Assembly (NCBI GenBank): GCA_015709205.1
Contig: JACCQO010000007.1
Span: 61,986 to 125,985, forward strand
Direction: 5' to 3'
DNA from: Desulfovibrionaceae bacterium
GTDB taxonomy: Bacteria > Desulfobacterota > Desulfovibrionia > Desulfovibrionales > Desulfovibrionaceae
DNA length: 64,000 bases
Shown: piece after piece, positions 7,552-18,406 of the stretch
Layout: each line of letters opens with the position of its first letter
How positions within the stretch are numbered: position 1 is the first letter of the stretch
Notes under the pieces: generated by a model
Told to the model about the DNA's origin: nothing
Database searches by the model: none
What the model saw: only the letters and a program-made list of their open reading frames with translations
Translations under genes and position numbers: made by a program

Positions 7552-9024
7552 CTAAAAAATCTGTTTTCGTTTCGACGAGGAGGGGATGTCCAGGGCTGTG
7601 CGGTACTTGGCCACGGTGCGCCGGGCGATGTTGACCTGCAGTTTTTCCTTGAGGATGTCGGCGATGCGCTCGTCGGACAGGGGCTTCTTGGGGTTCTCGT
7701 CGCCGATGAGGTTCTTGATCAGCGCCTTGACCGACTCCGAGCCCACCTGGGTGCCGTCGTCCATGCCCAGGGCGCTGTTGAAGAAGAACTTGAGTTCGAA
7801 GGTGCCGTGCGGAGTGGCCACGTACTTGTTGGTGGTGATGCGGCTGACCGTGGATTCGTGCATCTCGATGTCCTCGGCCACGTCCTTGAGGATCAGGGGC
7901 TTGAGATGCGTGACGCCCTCCTCAAAGAAGCCGCGCTGAAACTTCACGATGGATTCCACCACCTTGTAGAGCGTACGCTGGCGCTGGTAGAGCGACTTCA
8001 TCAGCCACACGGCCGAGCGCATGCGCTCCTGCATGTAGTCCTTCTCGCCGCCGTGCGAATGCTGCACACAGTCCATGTAGACCTGGTTGAGCTCCAGGCG
8101 CGGCATGCCGTCCTCGTTGAGCAGGATCACGAAGTCCTCGCCGTACTTGTACACGAAGACGTCGGGGCTGATGTAGAAGGGGTCGCCGGAACCGTAGCTG
8201 GCCCCGGGCATGGGGTCCAGTCGCTGGAGGATCTCCAGGTATTCCCTGATCTGCTCCAGGCTGATCTTGAACTTGCGCGCCAAGGGCTTGTAGCGCCTCT
8301 TCTCCAGGTCCTCCAGGTGCTCGCGCACCAGTTCCACCAGGACCGGGTCGTCGTACCCGTAGGTCTCCATCTGCACGAGCAGACACTCCTGCGGGGTGCG
8401 ACAGGCCACGCCCACGGGGTCGAAGCGCTGGATGCGGGCGAGGACCAGTTCGACCTCCTCCGCGGACGCGCCCACGGCCTGGCCGATCTCCTCGGCCGAG
8501 GCCTGCAGGTAGCCCTGGGAGTCGAGGTTGCCGATCACGGTCTCGCCGATCTCCACCTGCTTGGGCGTGAAGTTGGACAGGCGCAACTGCCAGTAGAGGT
8601 GGCCGTCCAGGGAGGGCTTGGAGGTCAGGCGCGCCTCGAAGGACATGCCCTCCTCGGGCGTCTCGTACTCGCGGGACTGGACCTGCTTGGAGGTGCTGGA
8701 AAAGTCGCCGAGGTAGTTCTCCCAGTCGGCGCTGCGCGAGAGATCCTCCTCGGTGCCGGTGTCGGAGCCGGGGCGCGGCTCCACGGCCGCGGCGTCGGGC
8801 TTGGATTCGGTCCGGTCCTCGCGGGTGTCGGCCTCGGTGACCTCGTCCGCGGGCCCGGCCTCGTCCATGCCCTCCTCGAGGAAGGGATTCTCCAGCAGCT
8901 CCTGCTGGACGGTATCGAGCAACTCCAGGCGGGACAGTTGCAAGAGCTTGATGGCCTGCTGCAACTGGGGCGTCATCACCAGTTGCTGCGAAAGCTTGAG
9001 TTGCTGTCTGAGTTCCAGAGCCAT
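7552..9024 (-). CDS. rpoN: RNA polymerase sigma-54 factor
   Basis: A 490-residue sigma-54. The Gln/Leu-rich region I (RQQLKLSQQLVMTPQLQQAI) that contacts activators is at the N-terminus, an acidic region II follows (about 55-100), then the core-binding domain, and the RpoN box ARRTVAKYR at about 467-475 reads the -24 element. It directs transcription from -24/-12 promoters with AAA+ activators. A close match to such a promoter lies at 37692 in this window. It heads the rpoN-hpf-ptsN-rapZ group. Confidence 0.97.
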   Translation of the reverse strand: MALELRQQLKLSQQLVMTPQLQQAIKLLQLSRLELLDTVQQELLENPFLEEGMDEAGPADEVTEADTREDRTESKPDAAAVEPRPGSDTGTEEDLSRSADWENYLGDFSSTSKQVQSREYETPEEGMSFEARLTSKPSLDGHLYWQLRLSNFTPKQVEIGETVIGNLDSQGYLQASAEEIGQAVGASAEEVELVLARIQRFDPVGVACRTPQECLLVQMETYGYDDPVLVELVREHLEDLEKRRYKPLARKFKISLEQIREYLEILQRLDPMPGASYGSGDPFYISPDVFVYKYGEDFVILLNEDGMPRLELNQVYMDCVQHSHGGEKDYMQERMRSAVWLMKSLYQRQRTLYKVVESIVKFQRGFFEEGVTHLKPLILKDVAEDIEMHESTVSRITTNKYVATPHGTFELKFFFNSALGMDDGTQVGSESVKALIKNLIGDENPKKPLSDERIADILKEKLQVNIARRTVAKYRTALDIPSSSKRKQIF

Positions 9025-9382
9025 GGAGCGCTACGCCGCCTCGATGTTGGATGTTGTTCCCCCCCCGTGGGGAGCCGATGCGGGGTGCGCACCGGCGCGA
9101 AAGGGGCGGACCGGGCCGGTCCGCCGCCTTTCGTGGGCCGGAGCATGCCACAGATGGACCATCGTGGCAACTGCGGATGCGCAATGCTTCAAAGCGCAAC
9201 GGGCCGTCACGAAAAACAAAATTGGCAACTTGTTCGTATTTTGCAAGACGGGCCTTCCGGCCGGATGTCGCGCAGGACGCGGGTTGCCGGTCGTGCGCAA
9301 CGGGCGGAAACGCCGCAGGCGGGGCGGAAAAGCCGCACCCATCCGGAGGGTACGGAGGGCGGGAACGAACGCGGCAAACGCG
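9025..9382. other. Intergenic gap upstream of rpoN
   Basis: There is no convincing gene in these 358 bases between lptB and rpoN. The middle part (about 9180-9250) is locally A+T-rich and probably carries the rpoN promoter, but no clear -35/-10 pair stands out. No strong terminator for lptB is visible. Confidence 0.5.
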
Positions 9383-10132
9383 TCAGAGGCAGAAGCCCTC
9401 GCCCAGGTAGTGGCGGCGCGCCTTGGGGTCGGCCACGATCTCCTCGGGCGTGCCGCCGAGGATGATGCGGCCCTCGTAGACGATGTAGGCCCGGTCGCAG
9501 ATGCGCAGGGTCTCGCGCACGTTGTGGTCGGAGATGAGCACGCCCAGGCCCTTGGAGCGCAGGTCGCGGATGATCGCCTGGATGTCGTCCACGGCCAGGG
9601 GGTCGATGCCCGCGAAGGGTTCGTCCAGGAGCACGAACTTGGGGCTGCGGATCATGGCCCGGGCGATCTCCAACCGGCGGCGTTCGCCGCCGGACAGGTG
9701 CAGGGCCTTCTGCGACGCGAGCTGGGTGATGCCCAGTTCGGCGAGCAGTTCGTCGCAGCGGCGCTTCTGCGCCGCGGAGGACAGGGCCGTGTGTTCGAGG
9801 ATGATCTCCAGGTTTTGGCGCACGGTGAGCTTCTTGAACACCGAGCTTTCCTGGGGCAGGTAGCTGAGTCCCCGGCGGGCGCGCTCGTGCAGGGGCAACG
9901 AGGTGATGTCCGCCTGGTCCAGGCCCACGTGGCCGCCGTTGGGCTTCACGATGCCCGCGAGCATGTAGAAGGTCGTGGTCTTGCCCGCGCCGTTGGGCCC
10001 GAGCATGCCCACGATCTCGCCCTGATTGACCTCCAGGGAGACGCCCTTGACGACCTGCTTGTCGCCGTAGCGCTTGACCAGCTCCATGCCCCGCAAACGG
10101 GAGTGCGGCGCGTCGTTCTGCGTTTGGGCCAT
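9383..10132 (-). CDS. lptB: LPS export ABC transporter ATPase LptB
   Basis: A 249-residue ABC ATPase that powers LPS extraction from the inner membrane with LptFG and LptC. Walker A GPNGAGKTT, Q-loop in YLPQESSVFKKLTV (typical of LptB), signature LSGGERRR and Walker B FVLLDEP are all present, with the family-typical GTPEEI end. It follows lptA by 2 nt and lptC further upstream. lptFG are not in the window. Confidence 0.96.
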   Translation of the reverse strand: MAQTQNDAPHSRLRGMELVKRYGDKQVVKGVSLEVNQGEIVGMLGPNGAGKTTTFYMLAGIVKPNGGHVGLDQADITSLPLHERARRGLSYLPQESSVFKKLTVRQNLEIILEHTALSSAAQKRRCDELLAELGITQLASQKALHLSGGERRRLEIARAMIRSPKFVLLDEPFAGIDPLAVDDIQAIIRDLRSKGLGVLISDHNVRETLRICDRAYIVYEGRIILGGTPEEIVADPKARRHYLGEGFCL

Positions 10133-10134
10133 GG

Positions 10135-10689
10135 TCAGGGCAGCTCCGCGCCCTTGGGGGTGAAGAACAGGGCCTCGACGCGCTTGTTCTTGCCGCCGAC
10201 GACCTCGCTCTGGTTGTCCTTGGCGTAGAGCTTGATGACCTCGCCGGTAAGGCGGTTCTTGCCGTCGGTGAGCACGGGGTCGCCCTCCATCTTGAAGAGC
10301 CCCTGGGCCACGAGGTAGGTGGCCGTGTCGCAGGTGCCGACCCTGCCCTGGCGCTCCAGGCGCACGTGGCCGTTGGCCACGATCTTCTCGATGCGCCCCG
10401 CATCCATTTCCTGGGGATTCTTGCCGCCGGAGGACCCTGCCGCCTTGCCCAGGAACACGGTGATGGCGTCCGCGGTGAGCACGAAGTCCTCGCGCGTGAC
10501 GCGCACCGCGCCCTCGAAGACGACCTGCTGGCCCGAGGGGCTGTAGCGCAGCTTGTCCGAGGTGATGCGCGTGGGCACCGTGCCGCCCTCGGCGCGCACG
10601 GCGCGCGGGACGACGAGGGCGCTCCCGAGCAGGGCCAGGCAGACGGTCAGGAGGACGGCCTTGGGGGCCGAAAGCGGTTTGCGTCTCAC
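10135..10689 (-). CDS. lptA: LPS transport periplasmic protein LptA
   Basis: A 184-residue protein with an N-terminal signal (KAVLLTVCLALLGSALVV) and an OstA-like domain (TRITSDKLRYSPSGQQVVFEGAV), the beta-jellyroll that forms the periplasmic LPS bridge. I chose GTG at 10689, which gives a proper signal peptide and has GGAG upstream; in-frame sequence further upstream overlaps lptC in another frame. The gene lies 35 nt downstream of lptC. Confidence 0.9.
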   Translation of the reverse strand: MRRKPLSAPKAVLLTVCLALLGSALVVPRAVRAEGGTVPTRITSDKLRYSPSGQQVVFEGAVRVTREDFVLTADAITVFLGKAAGSSGGKNPQEMDAGRIEKIVANGHVRLERQGRVGTCDTATYLVAQGLFKMEGDPVLTDGKNRLTGEVIKLYAKDNQSEVVGGKNKRVEALFFTPKGAELP

Positions 10690-10724
10690 GTTGCAGCGTC
10701 TCCGGTGCCGACGGTGCGGCGGTT

Positions 10725-11360
10725 CTAGGGACGTTTGCCCGATTGGCCGGTCGAGGGGCCGGCCGATTGTCCGGCCGAGGGGCCGCCCAGGCGATCGCCC
10801 AGATAGAGCACGGCGGACACGCCCTGGTCCGCGACGATCTCGTTGGTCTTCAGGTCCACGCGCATGCGCGTGGCGTTGCAGGCGAACTGGTCGCCCTGCA
10901 GGTACACGCCGTCGGCCAGGGTCAGGGACTCGGAGGTGCCGTTGTAGAACAGTTCCCCGGCACGGAGCACGTTGTCCTGGTAGCGGCCCTCCACGTCGGG
11001 CCAGAGCCGGGCCTGCTTGCGGTCCTGGAGCACCAGCCCCTGGGACGCGGCCACGGTCATGTTCCCGCCGCCCTTCTCGAAATAATAGACCACGCTGGGA
11101 TTGTCGACCTTGACCGTGCCGGAGTCCTGAAGGTACTGCGCGGCCTTGGCCGTGAGCCGCCACTGGGCGCGGCCCTGTTCGCCGTGGGTCAGGTCCAGGC
11201 CGCGCAGGGTCAGGTCCACGTCCAGCGCGCCGCTGAGCGTGGAATCCTTGACCGCCTCGCGGACCTGCTCCACCACCGGATTGCGGACCACCACGTACCA
11301 GGCCAGCCCGCCGCCCGCGGCCGCGAGCAGCAGCACGGTGACCAGGATGCGGCGCAGCAT
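10725..11360 (-). CDS. lptC: LPS export protein LptC
   Basis: A 211-residue protein with one N-terminal transmembrane helix (ILVTVLLLAAAGGGLAWYVVV) and a periplasmic LptC fold containing the VYYFEKGG and LRAGELFYNGTSE strands. It accepts LPS from LptB2FG and passes it to LptA. The C-terminus ends in a low-complexity Gly/Pro/Ser/Gln stretch (GPSAGQSAGPSTGQ), encoded by short imperfect DNA repeats. It lies between kdsC and lptA. Confidence 0.88.
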   Translation of the reverse strand: MLRRILVTVLLLAAAGGGLAWYVVVRNPVVEQVREAVKDSTLSGALDVDLTLRGLDLTHGEQGRAQWRLTAKAAQYLQDSGTVKVDNPSVVYYFEKGGGNMTVAASQGLVLQDRKQARLWPDVEGRYQDNVLRAGELFYNGTSESLTLADGVYLQGDQFACNATRMRVDLKTNEIVADQGVSAVLYLGDRLGGPSAGQSAGPSTGQSGKRP

Positions 11361-11413
11361 CTAGCGGACCGCCTTCGGCCCGGCGCAAGCGACCGTCCGG
11401 GCTCTCGCCCGCC

Positions 11414-11935
11414 CTACTCGTTCCACGCGGCCCACTGCGCCTCCAGGCGGCCCTGACAGTGCAGGATGAAACGGATGGCTTCGCGCACCGCACCGTGACC
11501 GCCCGGCCGCGTGGAGACCCATGCGGCCATCTCCAGGATCTCGGGCTGGGCGTTGGCCACGGCCATGGGCAGTCCGACCACGGCCAACGGCTTCACGTCC
11601 ACCCAGTCGTCGCCCAGAAAGGCCATTTCCTCCAGGCCCACGCCCTCGGCCTCGGCAATGGCGCGCAGGGAATCGCCCTTGTCCCGGAACCCCGGGAAGT
11701 AGTGGCGGATGCCCAGTTCGTGCACGCGCCGCGCCACGCACGGCGAATCCAGCCCGGTGATCACGCCCACGGTCAGTCCGGCGGCCTGGGCCAGCTTGAT
11801 GCCGAGGCCGTCCTGCACGTTGAAGCGCTTCATGGCCAAGCCTTCGGCCGTGTAGTAGAGCCCGCCGTCCGTGAGCACGCCGTCCACGTCGAGGACCAGG
11901 ACCTTCACGCGGCGCGCCGCGTCCTCAGCACGCAC
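11414..11935 (-). CDS. kdsC: 3-deoxy-D-manno-octulosonate 8-phosphate phosphatase
   Basis: A 173-residue HAD-superfamily enzyme lacking a cap domain, as expected for KdsC tetramers. Motif I is [10 protein letters not shown] (nucleophile Asp16, acid/base Asp18), motif II is within VGVITG, and the GDDWVD motif carries the magnesium-binding aspartates. It dephosphorylates KDO-8-P to KDO for LPS inner core. It overlaps the kdsA 3' end by 11 nt. Confidence 0.94.
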   Translation of the reverse strand: MRAEDAARRVKVLVLDVDGVLTDGGLYYTAEGLAMKRFNVQDGLGIKLAQAAGLTVGVITGLDSPCVARRVHELGIRHYFPGFRDKGDSLRAIAEAEGVGLEEMAFLGDDWVDVKPLAVVGLPMAVANAQPEILEMAAWVSTRPGGHGAVREAIRFILHCQGRLEAQWAAWNE

Positions 11936-12752
11936 GGGGAATCCTCCACAGGGCCAGCAGCTCGCGCACGAGCGGGGCGACCTTGTCCAGGGGCCAGCTG
12001 TTGGGCCCGTCGCACAGGGCGTGGTCCGGGTCCGGGTGGCACTCCATGAACACGGCGTCGGCCCCGGCGGCCACGGCGGCGCGCGCCAGCACGGGCACGA
12101 ACTCGCGCTGGCCGCCGGAACGGCCGCCCTGCCCGCCCGGCAGCTGCACCGAGTGCGTGGCGTCGAAGACCACGGGCAGGCCGAACTCCTTGAGCACCGG
12201 AATGGAGCGGAAGTCCACCACCAGGTTGTTGTAGCCGAAGCTCGCGCCGCGCTCGGTGAGCCAGGCGCGCCCGCACCCGGCCCCGCGCAGCTTGCCGACC
12301 ACGGGGCGCATGTCCCAGGGGGCCAGGAACTGGCCCTTCTTGACGTTGACGATGCACCCGGTGGCCCGGCAGGCGGCCGCGGCGGCCACGAGCAGATCGG
12401 TCTGGCGGCAGAGGAAGGCCGGGATCTGGAGCACGTCGGCCACCTCGGCCACGGGCGCGGCCTGGTCCGGGGCGTGGATGTCCGTGATCACGGGCAGCCC
12501 GGTGGCCGCCTTGATCTCGGCGAGCATGGCCAGCCCCTTTTCCATGCCCGGGCCCCGGAAGCTGTCCAGGGAGGTGCGGTTGGCCTTGTCGAAGGAGCTC
12601 TTGAAGACCACGGGAATGCCCGTCTCCTCGGAGAGCGCCTTGAGCACGCGCGCGCATTCCAGGGCCACGTCGGCACCTTCGAGCACGCAGGGCCCGGCGA
12701 TGAGCAGGCCGTTTCCGGCCCGGCTGGCGGCGTAGAGATCGCTCGGCGTCAC
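11925..12752 (-). CDS. kdsA: KDO-8-phosphate synthase
   Basis: A 275-residue TIM-barrel synthase that condenses PEP with arabinose 5-phosphate. Family motifs include [10 protein letters not shown] near the N-terminus, [37 protein letters not shown] and [12 protein letters not shown]. The VNVKKGQF Asn versus Cys position decides metal use: the Asn seen here is typical of metal-independent KDO8PS. It follows pyrG by 25 nt. Confidence 0.95.
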   Translation of the reverse strand: MTPSDLYAASRAGNGLLIAGPCVLEGADVALECARVLKALSEETGIPVVFKSSFDKANRTSLDSFRGPGMEKGLAMLAEIKAATGLPVITDIHAPDQAAPVAEVADVLQIPAFLCRQTDLLVAAAAACRATGCIVNVKKGQFLAPWDMRPVVGKLRGAGCGRAWLTERGASFGYNNLVVDFRSIPVLKEFGLPVVFDATHSVQLPGGQGGRSGGQREFVPVLARAAVAAGADAVFMECHPDPDHALCDGPNSWPLDKVAPLVRELLALWRIPRAC

Positions 12753-12777
12753 AGTTGTTCCTCGCGCGGCCCGGCCG

Positions 12778-14547
<1,770 letters not shown>

Positions 14548-14600
14548 CTACGGTTTGCAGTTGTTAGACACGGTTCGAACCGCCCGGCCATAGGCCCCAT

Positions 14601-14630
14601 AAAAACCGAGGGGGCCCGAAGGCACCCCTC
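14601..14630 (-). terminator. UUCG-loop terminator upstream of pyrG
   Basis: On the minus strand GAGGGG-T-GCC-TTCG-GGC-CCCCTC-GG-TTTTT: a stable UUCG tetraloop hairpin with a single bulge followed by a U run. Confidence 0.8.
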
Positions 14631-14796
14631 TTGTCGTCGCGTCAGCGCCGTGCGTGTTGACGGCGGCGGGCAGCGGAACTATCCTCGGCCGCGCAGTCGC
14701 GGTGTCCGTTGCCTACAACGTGTCCCTGGACCGGCGCGGCCGCTGTGCGGCCCCCGGCGCTCTGGAAGCAGGTCTTTTTTATTGCCATGGTTTCAG
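14601..14796 (-). ncRNA. Candidate non-coding RNA or pyrG leader
   Basis: On the minus strand a perfect TATAAT (plus 14803-14808, no good -35) is followed about 196 nt later by a strong terminator. The stretch between has no ORF but contains self-complementary segments: GGGCCGC/GCGGCC, CGTTG/CAACG around a TAGG loop, and AGCGCCG/CGGCGCT that could close the structure. Size and layout resemble 6S RNA, but I could not match a 6S consensus. It may equally be a pyrG attenuator leader, since pyrG begins 63 nt after the terminator. Confidence 0.35.
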
Positions 14797-14810
14797 GCGG
14801 TTATTATAAG
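14782..14810 (+). promoter_or_regulatory. Promoter of purQ, overlapping a divergent -10
   Basis: TTGCCA (14782-14787), 17 bp, TATAAG (14805-14810), giving a leader of about 155 nt before purQ. The same bases read TATAAT on the other strand, so two divergent promoters share their -10 region and would compete. I see no recognisable riboswitch in the leader. Confidence 0.5.
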
Positions 14811-14972
14811 GACACCGTGGCCGTGGGAGCGTGCCTGCACTGTCCTCGGAATTTCATGTTTGCAGAACCCGGGGTATGAGTCAAGGCTCTTTTTCCGAAC
14901 AGCGCGCCGGATGCCGGGGCACCGCCCCCGCCCGAAACCGCCCGGCGCACCGACCCTTTTGAGGAGCATTCA

Positions 14973-15782
14973 ATGGCCCACGTCAAGACACTGGTCATCA
15001 CCGGATACGGCACCAACTGCGAGGTCGAATCCGCCCACGCCGCGAACGTCTCGGGTTCCGACGCAACGGACGTCGTCTATTTCTCCGACCTCACCGCCGG
15101 CCGCGTGAAGCTGGTGGAATACAATTTCCTGATCTTCCCGGGCGGGTTCCTGGACGGCGACGACCTGGGCGCGGCCCAGGCCGCGGCCCTGCGCTGGCGC
15201 TATGCCAAGAACCGCGACGGCGAGCCCCTGGTGGACCGGCTCAAGCTCTTCTTCGAGCAGGGCGGCATCATTCTGGGCATCTGCAACGGCTTCCAGCTCC
15301 TGGTCAAGCTGGGCCTGCTGCCCGCCGTGGGCGAGGCCTACTTCGAGCGCCAGGTTTCCCTGGCCAACAACGCATCGGCCCGCTTCGAGGACCGCTGGGT
15401 GCACCTCACGGTCAACCCGAAGTCCCCCTGCGTGTTCACACGCGGGCTGGACCGGCTCTACCTGCCGGTGCGCCACGGCGAGGGCCGCATCGTGGCCCGG
15501 GACCAGGCCACCTTCGACGCCATGGTCGCCGCCGACCTCGTGGCCCTGCAGTACGCCGATGCCGAGACCGGAGAACCGACCATGGAGTACCCGGCCAACC
15601 CCAACGGCTCGCCCCTGGCCATCGCCGGGCTTACGGACCCCTCGGGCCGGATCCTCGGCCTGATGCCCCACCCCGAGGCCTACAACCATCCCACCAACCA
15701 TCCGGGCTGGACGCGCGGCGAGACCTCGCGCTTGGGCGTGGAGCTGGTCAGGAACGGCATCGACTGGCTCAAGGCGCAGTGA
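14973..15782 (+). CDS. purQ: Phosphoribosylformylglycinamidine synthase, glutaminase subunit
   Basis: A 269-residue class-I glutamine amidotransferase that supplies ammonia to PurL in purine synthesis. The nucleophile Cys104 lies in GICNGFQLL, and the catalytic His/Glu pair is in MPHPEAYNHP. It is longer than Bacillus PurQ (about 227 residues) and resembles the larger separate PurQ of some deltaproteobacteria. The start follows TTGAGGAGC. purL is not in the window. Confidence 0.9.
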   Translation: MAHVKTLVITGYGTNCEVESAHAANVSGSDATDVVYFSDLTAGRVKLVEYNFLIFPGGFLDGDDLGAAQAAALRWRYAKNRDGEPLVDRLKLFFEQGGIILGICNGFQLLVKLGLLPAVGEAYFERQVSLANNASARFEDRWVHLTVNPKSPCVFTRGLDRLYLPVRHGEGRIVARDQATFDAMVAADLVALQYADAETGEPTMEYPANPNGSPLAIAGLTDPSGRILGLMPHPEAYNHPTNHPGWTRGETSRLGVELVRNGIDWLKAQ

Positions 15783-15879
15783 TGCGCTCCCCCACCCTGC
15801 TCCGCCGCCGGGTCGCGCCCGCGCGGCGCGCTTTGCACCGGGAGGTTTCCGGCTGGCCCGTTTCGCCCGGGAGGCGGCC

Positions 15880-16362
15880 GTGAGTCTCATCGCCGTGCCG
15901 CCGGGCTGGCCGGACTGGGAGGCCGTGATGCGCGAGGCCCTGGCCGAGGCCGAGCGCGGCCGCGACCTGGGCGAGGTGCCCGTGGGCGCGGTGGTGCTGG
16001 GGGCGGACGGAACGCCGCTGGCCCGCGCCTGCAACGCGCCGATCACCCGCAACGACCCCACGGCGCACGCCGAGATCCTGGCCCTGCGCGGTGCGGCCGA
16101 AACCGTGGCCAACTACCGCCTGGACGGCGCGATCCTGGCCGTGACCCTGGAGCCGTGCCTGATGTGCGTGGGCGCGCTGGTGCACGCGCGCGTGGCCGGA
16201 GTGGTCTTCGGCGCGCGCGACCCCAAGGCCGGGGCGCTTTCCAGCCGGTTGCGCGCCGTGGACCTGCCCTTCCTCAACCACCGGTTCCCGGTCTACGGCG
16301 GCGTGCTCGCCGACGAATGCGGCCAGGTGCTCAAGGACTTCTTCGCCGCACGCCGGAAATGA
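15880..16362 (+). CDS. tadA: tRNA-specific adenosine deaminase
   Basis: A 160-residue zinc deaminase that converts A34 to inosine in tRNA-Arg(ACG). Zinc ligands are in HAEI (His63, catalytic Glu65) and PCLMC (Cys93, Cys96). The GTG at 15880 gives the family-usual length; an ATG at 15928 is an alternative. It follows purQ by about 100 nt on the same strand. Confidence 0.93.
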   Translation: MSLIAVPPGWPDWEAVMREALAEAERGRDLGEVPVGAVVLGADGTPLARACNAPITRNDPTAHAEILALRGAAETVANYRLDGAILAVTLEPCLMCVGALVHARVAGVVFGARDPKAGALSSRLRAVDLPFLNHRFPVYGGVLADECGQVLKDFFAARRK

Positions 16363-16364
16363 AA

Positions 16365-16390
16365 CGGGCCTTGGGCGGCCCGATCCTTTT
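16365..16390 (+). terminator. Terminator of tadA
   Basis: CGGGCC-N6-GGCCCG followed by ATCCTTTT directly after the tadA stop, between convergent genes. The T run is short. Confidence 0.5.
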
Positions 16391-16430
16391 GCGTTTCCGG
16401 ACAACGGCGCGTTTCCGCGTCTTCCCTCCC

Positions 16431-17336
16431 CTACACCACCTGCTGCACGTTTTCGCGCGGGGGCTGGCTGATGCGCGCCCCGGCGGGCACGTCCGTGGTG
16501 ATCCAGGTGTTGCCGCCGACCACCGCGCCCTTGCCGATGGTCACGCGGCCGAGCACCGTGGCGTTGGAATAGATGATCACGTCGTCCTCCACGATGGGAT
16601 GGCGCGGCAACCCCTTGACCAGGCGGTCCTTCTCGTCCTTGGGGAAACTCTTGGCCCCCAGGGTCACGCCCTGGTAGATGCGCACGTTGTCGCCGATGAT
16701 CGTGGTCTCGCCGATGACCGTGCCCGTGCCGTGGTCGATGAAGAAACGCCGCCCGATGCGCGCGCCGGGGTGGATGTCGATGCCCGTCACCGCATGGGCC
16801 ATCTCGCCGATGATGCGCGGGATCACGTCCACGCCGAGCTTGTAGAGCTCGTGCGCGATGCGGTGGTTGGTCAGGGCGCGGATGGACGGGTAGCAGAAGA
16901 TGACCTCGCCGTGGTTCTTGGCCGCCGGGTCGCCGTCAAAGGCAGCCTCCACGTCCAGGGCCAACAGGTCGCGCACCTCGGGCAGCCGCTCCAGAAACGC
17001 CAGGGTCACTTCCTGGGCCCGCGTGCGGCACTCCTCGCACGCGCCGCGGTCCTGGTGGGTACAGACGAAACAATAGCCCCGCTCCACCTGCTCGGTGAGC
17101 AGGTGCGCGGCGCGGTTCAGGGCCGAGCCCACGGCGTAGCGCTGGGATTCGGCCGAGACGTGGGAGTCGCCGAAATACCCGGGAAAAAGCACCGAGCGCA
17201 GCAGGTCCACCAGGGAGGCCAGGGCGTCCACGCTGGGCATGGGCTTGTCGTAGGCCAGGCGGTTGACCATGAGCCGGAACGACGGAGCGTCGCAGAGCCG
17301 GTTCACGGTCTGGTCCAGGATACGGTCTCTGGTCAT
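16431..17336 (-). CDS. cysE: Serine O-acetyltransferase (EpsC/CysE type) with a Cys4 insert
   Basis: A 301-residue enzyme that acetylates serine for cysteine synthesis. The C-terminal left-handed beta-helix is clear (DIHPGARIGRRFFIDHGTGTVIGET, then VTLGAK and VGGNTWIT). The N-terminal helical region includes C89xxC92 and C100xxC103, a zinc-ribbon-like set not found in E. coli CysE. I prefer the ATG at 17336; a TTG at 17366 would add ten residues. cysK lies 50 nt upstream, so both steps of cysteine synthesis are together. Confidence 0.9.
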   Translation of the reverse strand: MTRDRILDQTVNRLCDAPSFRLMVNRLAYDKPMPSVDALASLVDLLRSVLFPGYFGDSHVSAESQRYAVGSALNRAAHLLTEQVERGYCFVCTHQDRGACEECRTRAQEVTLAFLERLPEVRDLLALDVEAAFDGDPAAKNHGEVIFCYPSIRALTNHRIAHELYKLGVDVIPRIIGEMAHAVTGIDIHPGARIGRRFFIDHGTGTVIGETTIIGDNVRIYQGVTLGAKSFPKDEKDRLVKGLPRHPIVEDDVIIYSNATVLGRVTIGKGAVVGGNTWITTDVPAGARISQPPRENVQQVV

Positions 17337-17386
17337 TGCGGTATTTCCATCATGTTGTTTTTTCAATTGTCGTCATTCCTCTGTCG

Positions 17387-18310
17387 TCATTCCTCGAAAA
17401 GCGCCGTGCTCAGGTAGCGCTCGCCCGTGTCGCAGGCCACGAAGGCCACCAGGCGGCCGCGCATCTCTTCGCGCGCGGCCACCTGCAGGGCGGCGTGCGC
17501 GTTGGCCCCGGAGGAGATGCCCGCGACCACGCCCTCCTCGCGCATCAGGCGGCGCGCCGCGGCCAGCGCGTCCGCGTCGGCCACGCGGATGACCTCGTCC
17601 ACCACCGTGGTGTCCAGCACCGGGGGCACGAAGCCCGCGCCGATGCCCTGGATGCCGTGCGGCCCGGGCTCGCCGCCCGAGAGCACGGGCGAGCCCTCGG
17701 GCTCCACGGCGATGATCCGTGCGCCGGGCGCGCGCTCCTTGAGCACGCGGCCCACGCCCGTGATCGTGCCGCCCGTGCCCACCCCGGCCACGAACGCGCC
17801 GATCTCGCCGTCCGTGTCGCGGAGCAGTTCCTCGGCCGTGGTGCGCGCGTGCGCCGCCGGGTTGGCCGGGTTCTCGAACTGCATGGGCATGAACGCGCCC
17901 GGCGTGGCCGTCACGATCTCCCGGGCGCGCTCGATGGCCGCGCGCATGCCCCCGGTCGCGGGCGTGAGCACCAGCTCCGCACCCAGTCCGCCCAGCAGCT
18001 TGCGCCGCTCCACGCTCATGGATTCGGGCATGGTCAGGATCAGCCTCATGCCCTTGACCGCGCAGACGAAGGCCAGGCCGATGCCCGTGTTGCCGCTGGT
18101 CGGCTCCACGACCACGGACCCGGGGCCAACGCGGCCCTCGGCCTCGGCGACCGCGATCATGTTCAGGGCGATGCGGTCCTTGACCGAGCCCAGGGGGTTG
18201 AAGAACTCCAGCTTGGCGGCCACGGGCGCGGCCAGTCCGGCGGCCATGCGGTTCAGGCGCACCATGGGCGTGCGGCCGACCAGTTCGGTCATGTTCGCGG
18301 CAATGGGCAT
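17387..18310 (-). CDS. cysK: Cysteine synthase A (O-acetylserine sulfhydrylase)
   Basis: A 307-residue fold-type II PLP enzyme that makes cysteine from O-acetylserine and sulfide. The PLP lysine is K44 in [11 protein letters not shown]; the substrate loop [10 protein letters not shown] and the GTGGTITG phosphate cradle are present. The start at 18310 has AAGGAG; the frame stays open upstream but without family sequence. It lies between nifS and cysE, and its product is the substrate of NifS. Confidence 0.96.
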   Translation of the reverse strand: MPIAANMTELVGRTPMVRLNRMAAGLAAPVAAKLEFFNPLGSVKDRIALNMIAVAEAEGRVGPGSVVVEPTSGNTGIGLAFVCAVKGMRLILTMPESMSVERRKLLGGLGAELVLTPATGGMRAAIERAREIVTATPGAFMPMQFENPANPAAHARTTAEELLRDTDGEIGAFVAGVGTGGTITGVGRVLKERAPGARIIAVEPEGSPVLSGGEPGPHGIQGIGAGFVPPVLDTTVVDEVIRVADADALAAARRLMREEGVVAGISSGANAHAALQVAAREEMRGRLVAFVACDTGERYLSTALFEE

Positions 18311-18406
18311 GGGGATCTCCTTGGTTGCGGCGGTTGCGACAGTCGCGGCGGCGCGCAACGTGCGCGCCGTGCCCGCGCGGGGCGCAGGCACGGACGCGAC
18401 GCCGTC

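Noticed and set aside
9225..9255. TTGGCA...TTGC resembling a sigma-54 promoter upstream of rpoN
   Set aside because: The distance between GG and GC is 17 bp rather than 10, so it cannot work as -24/-12.
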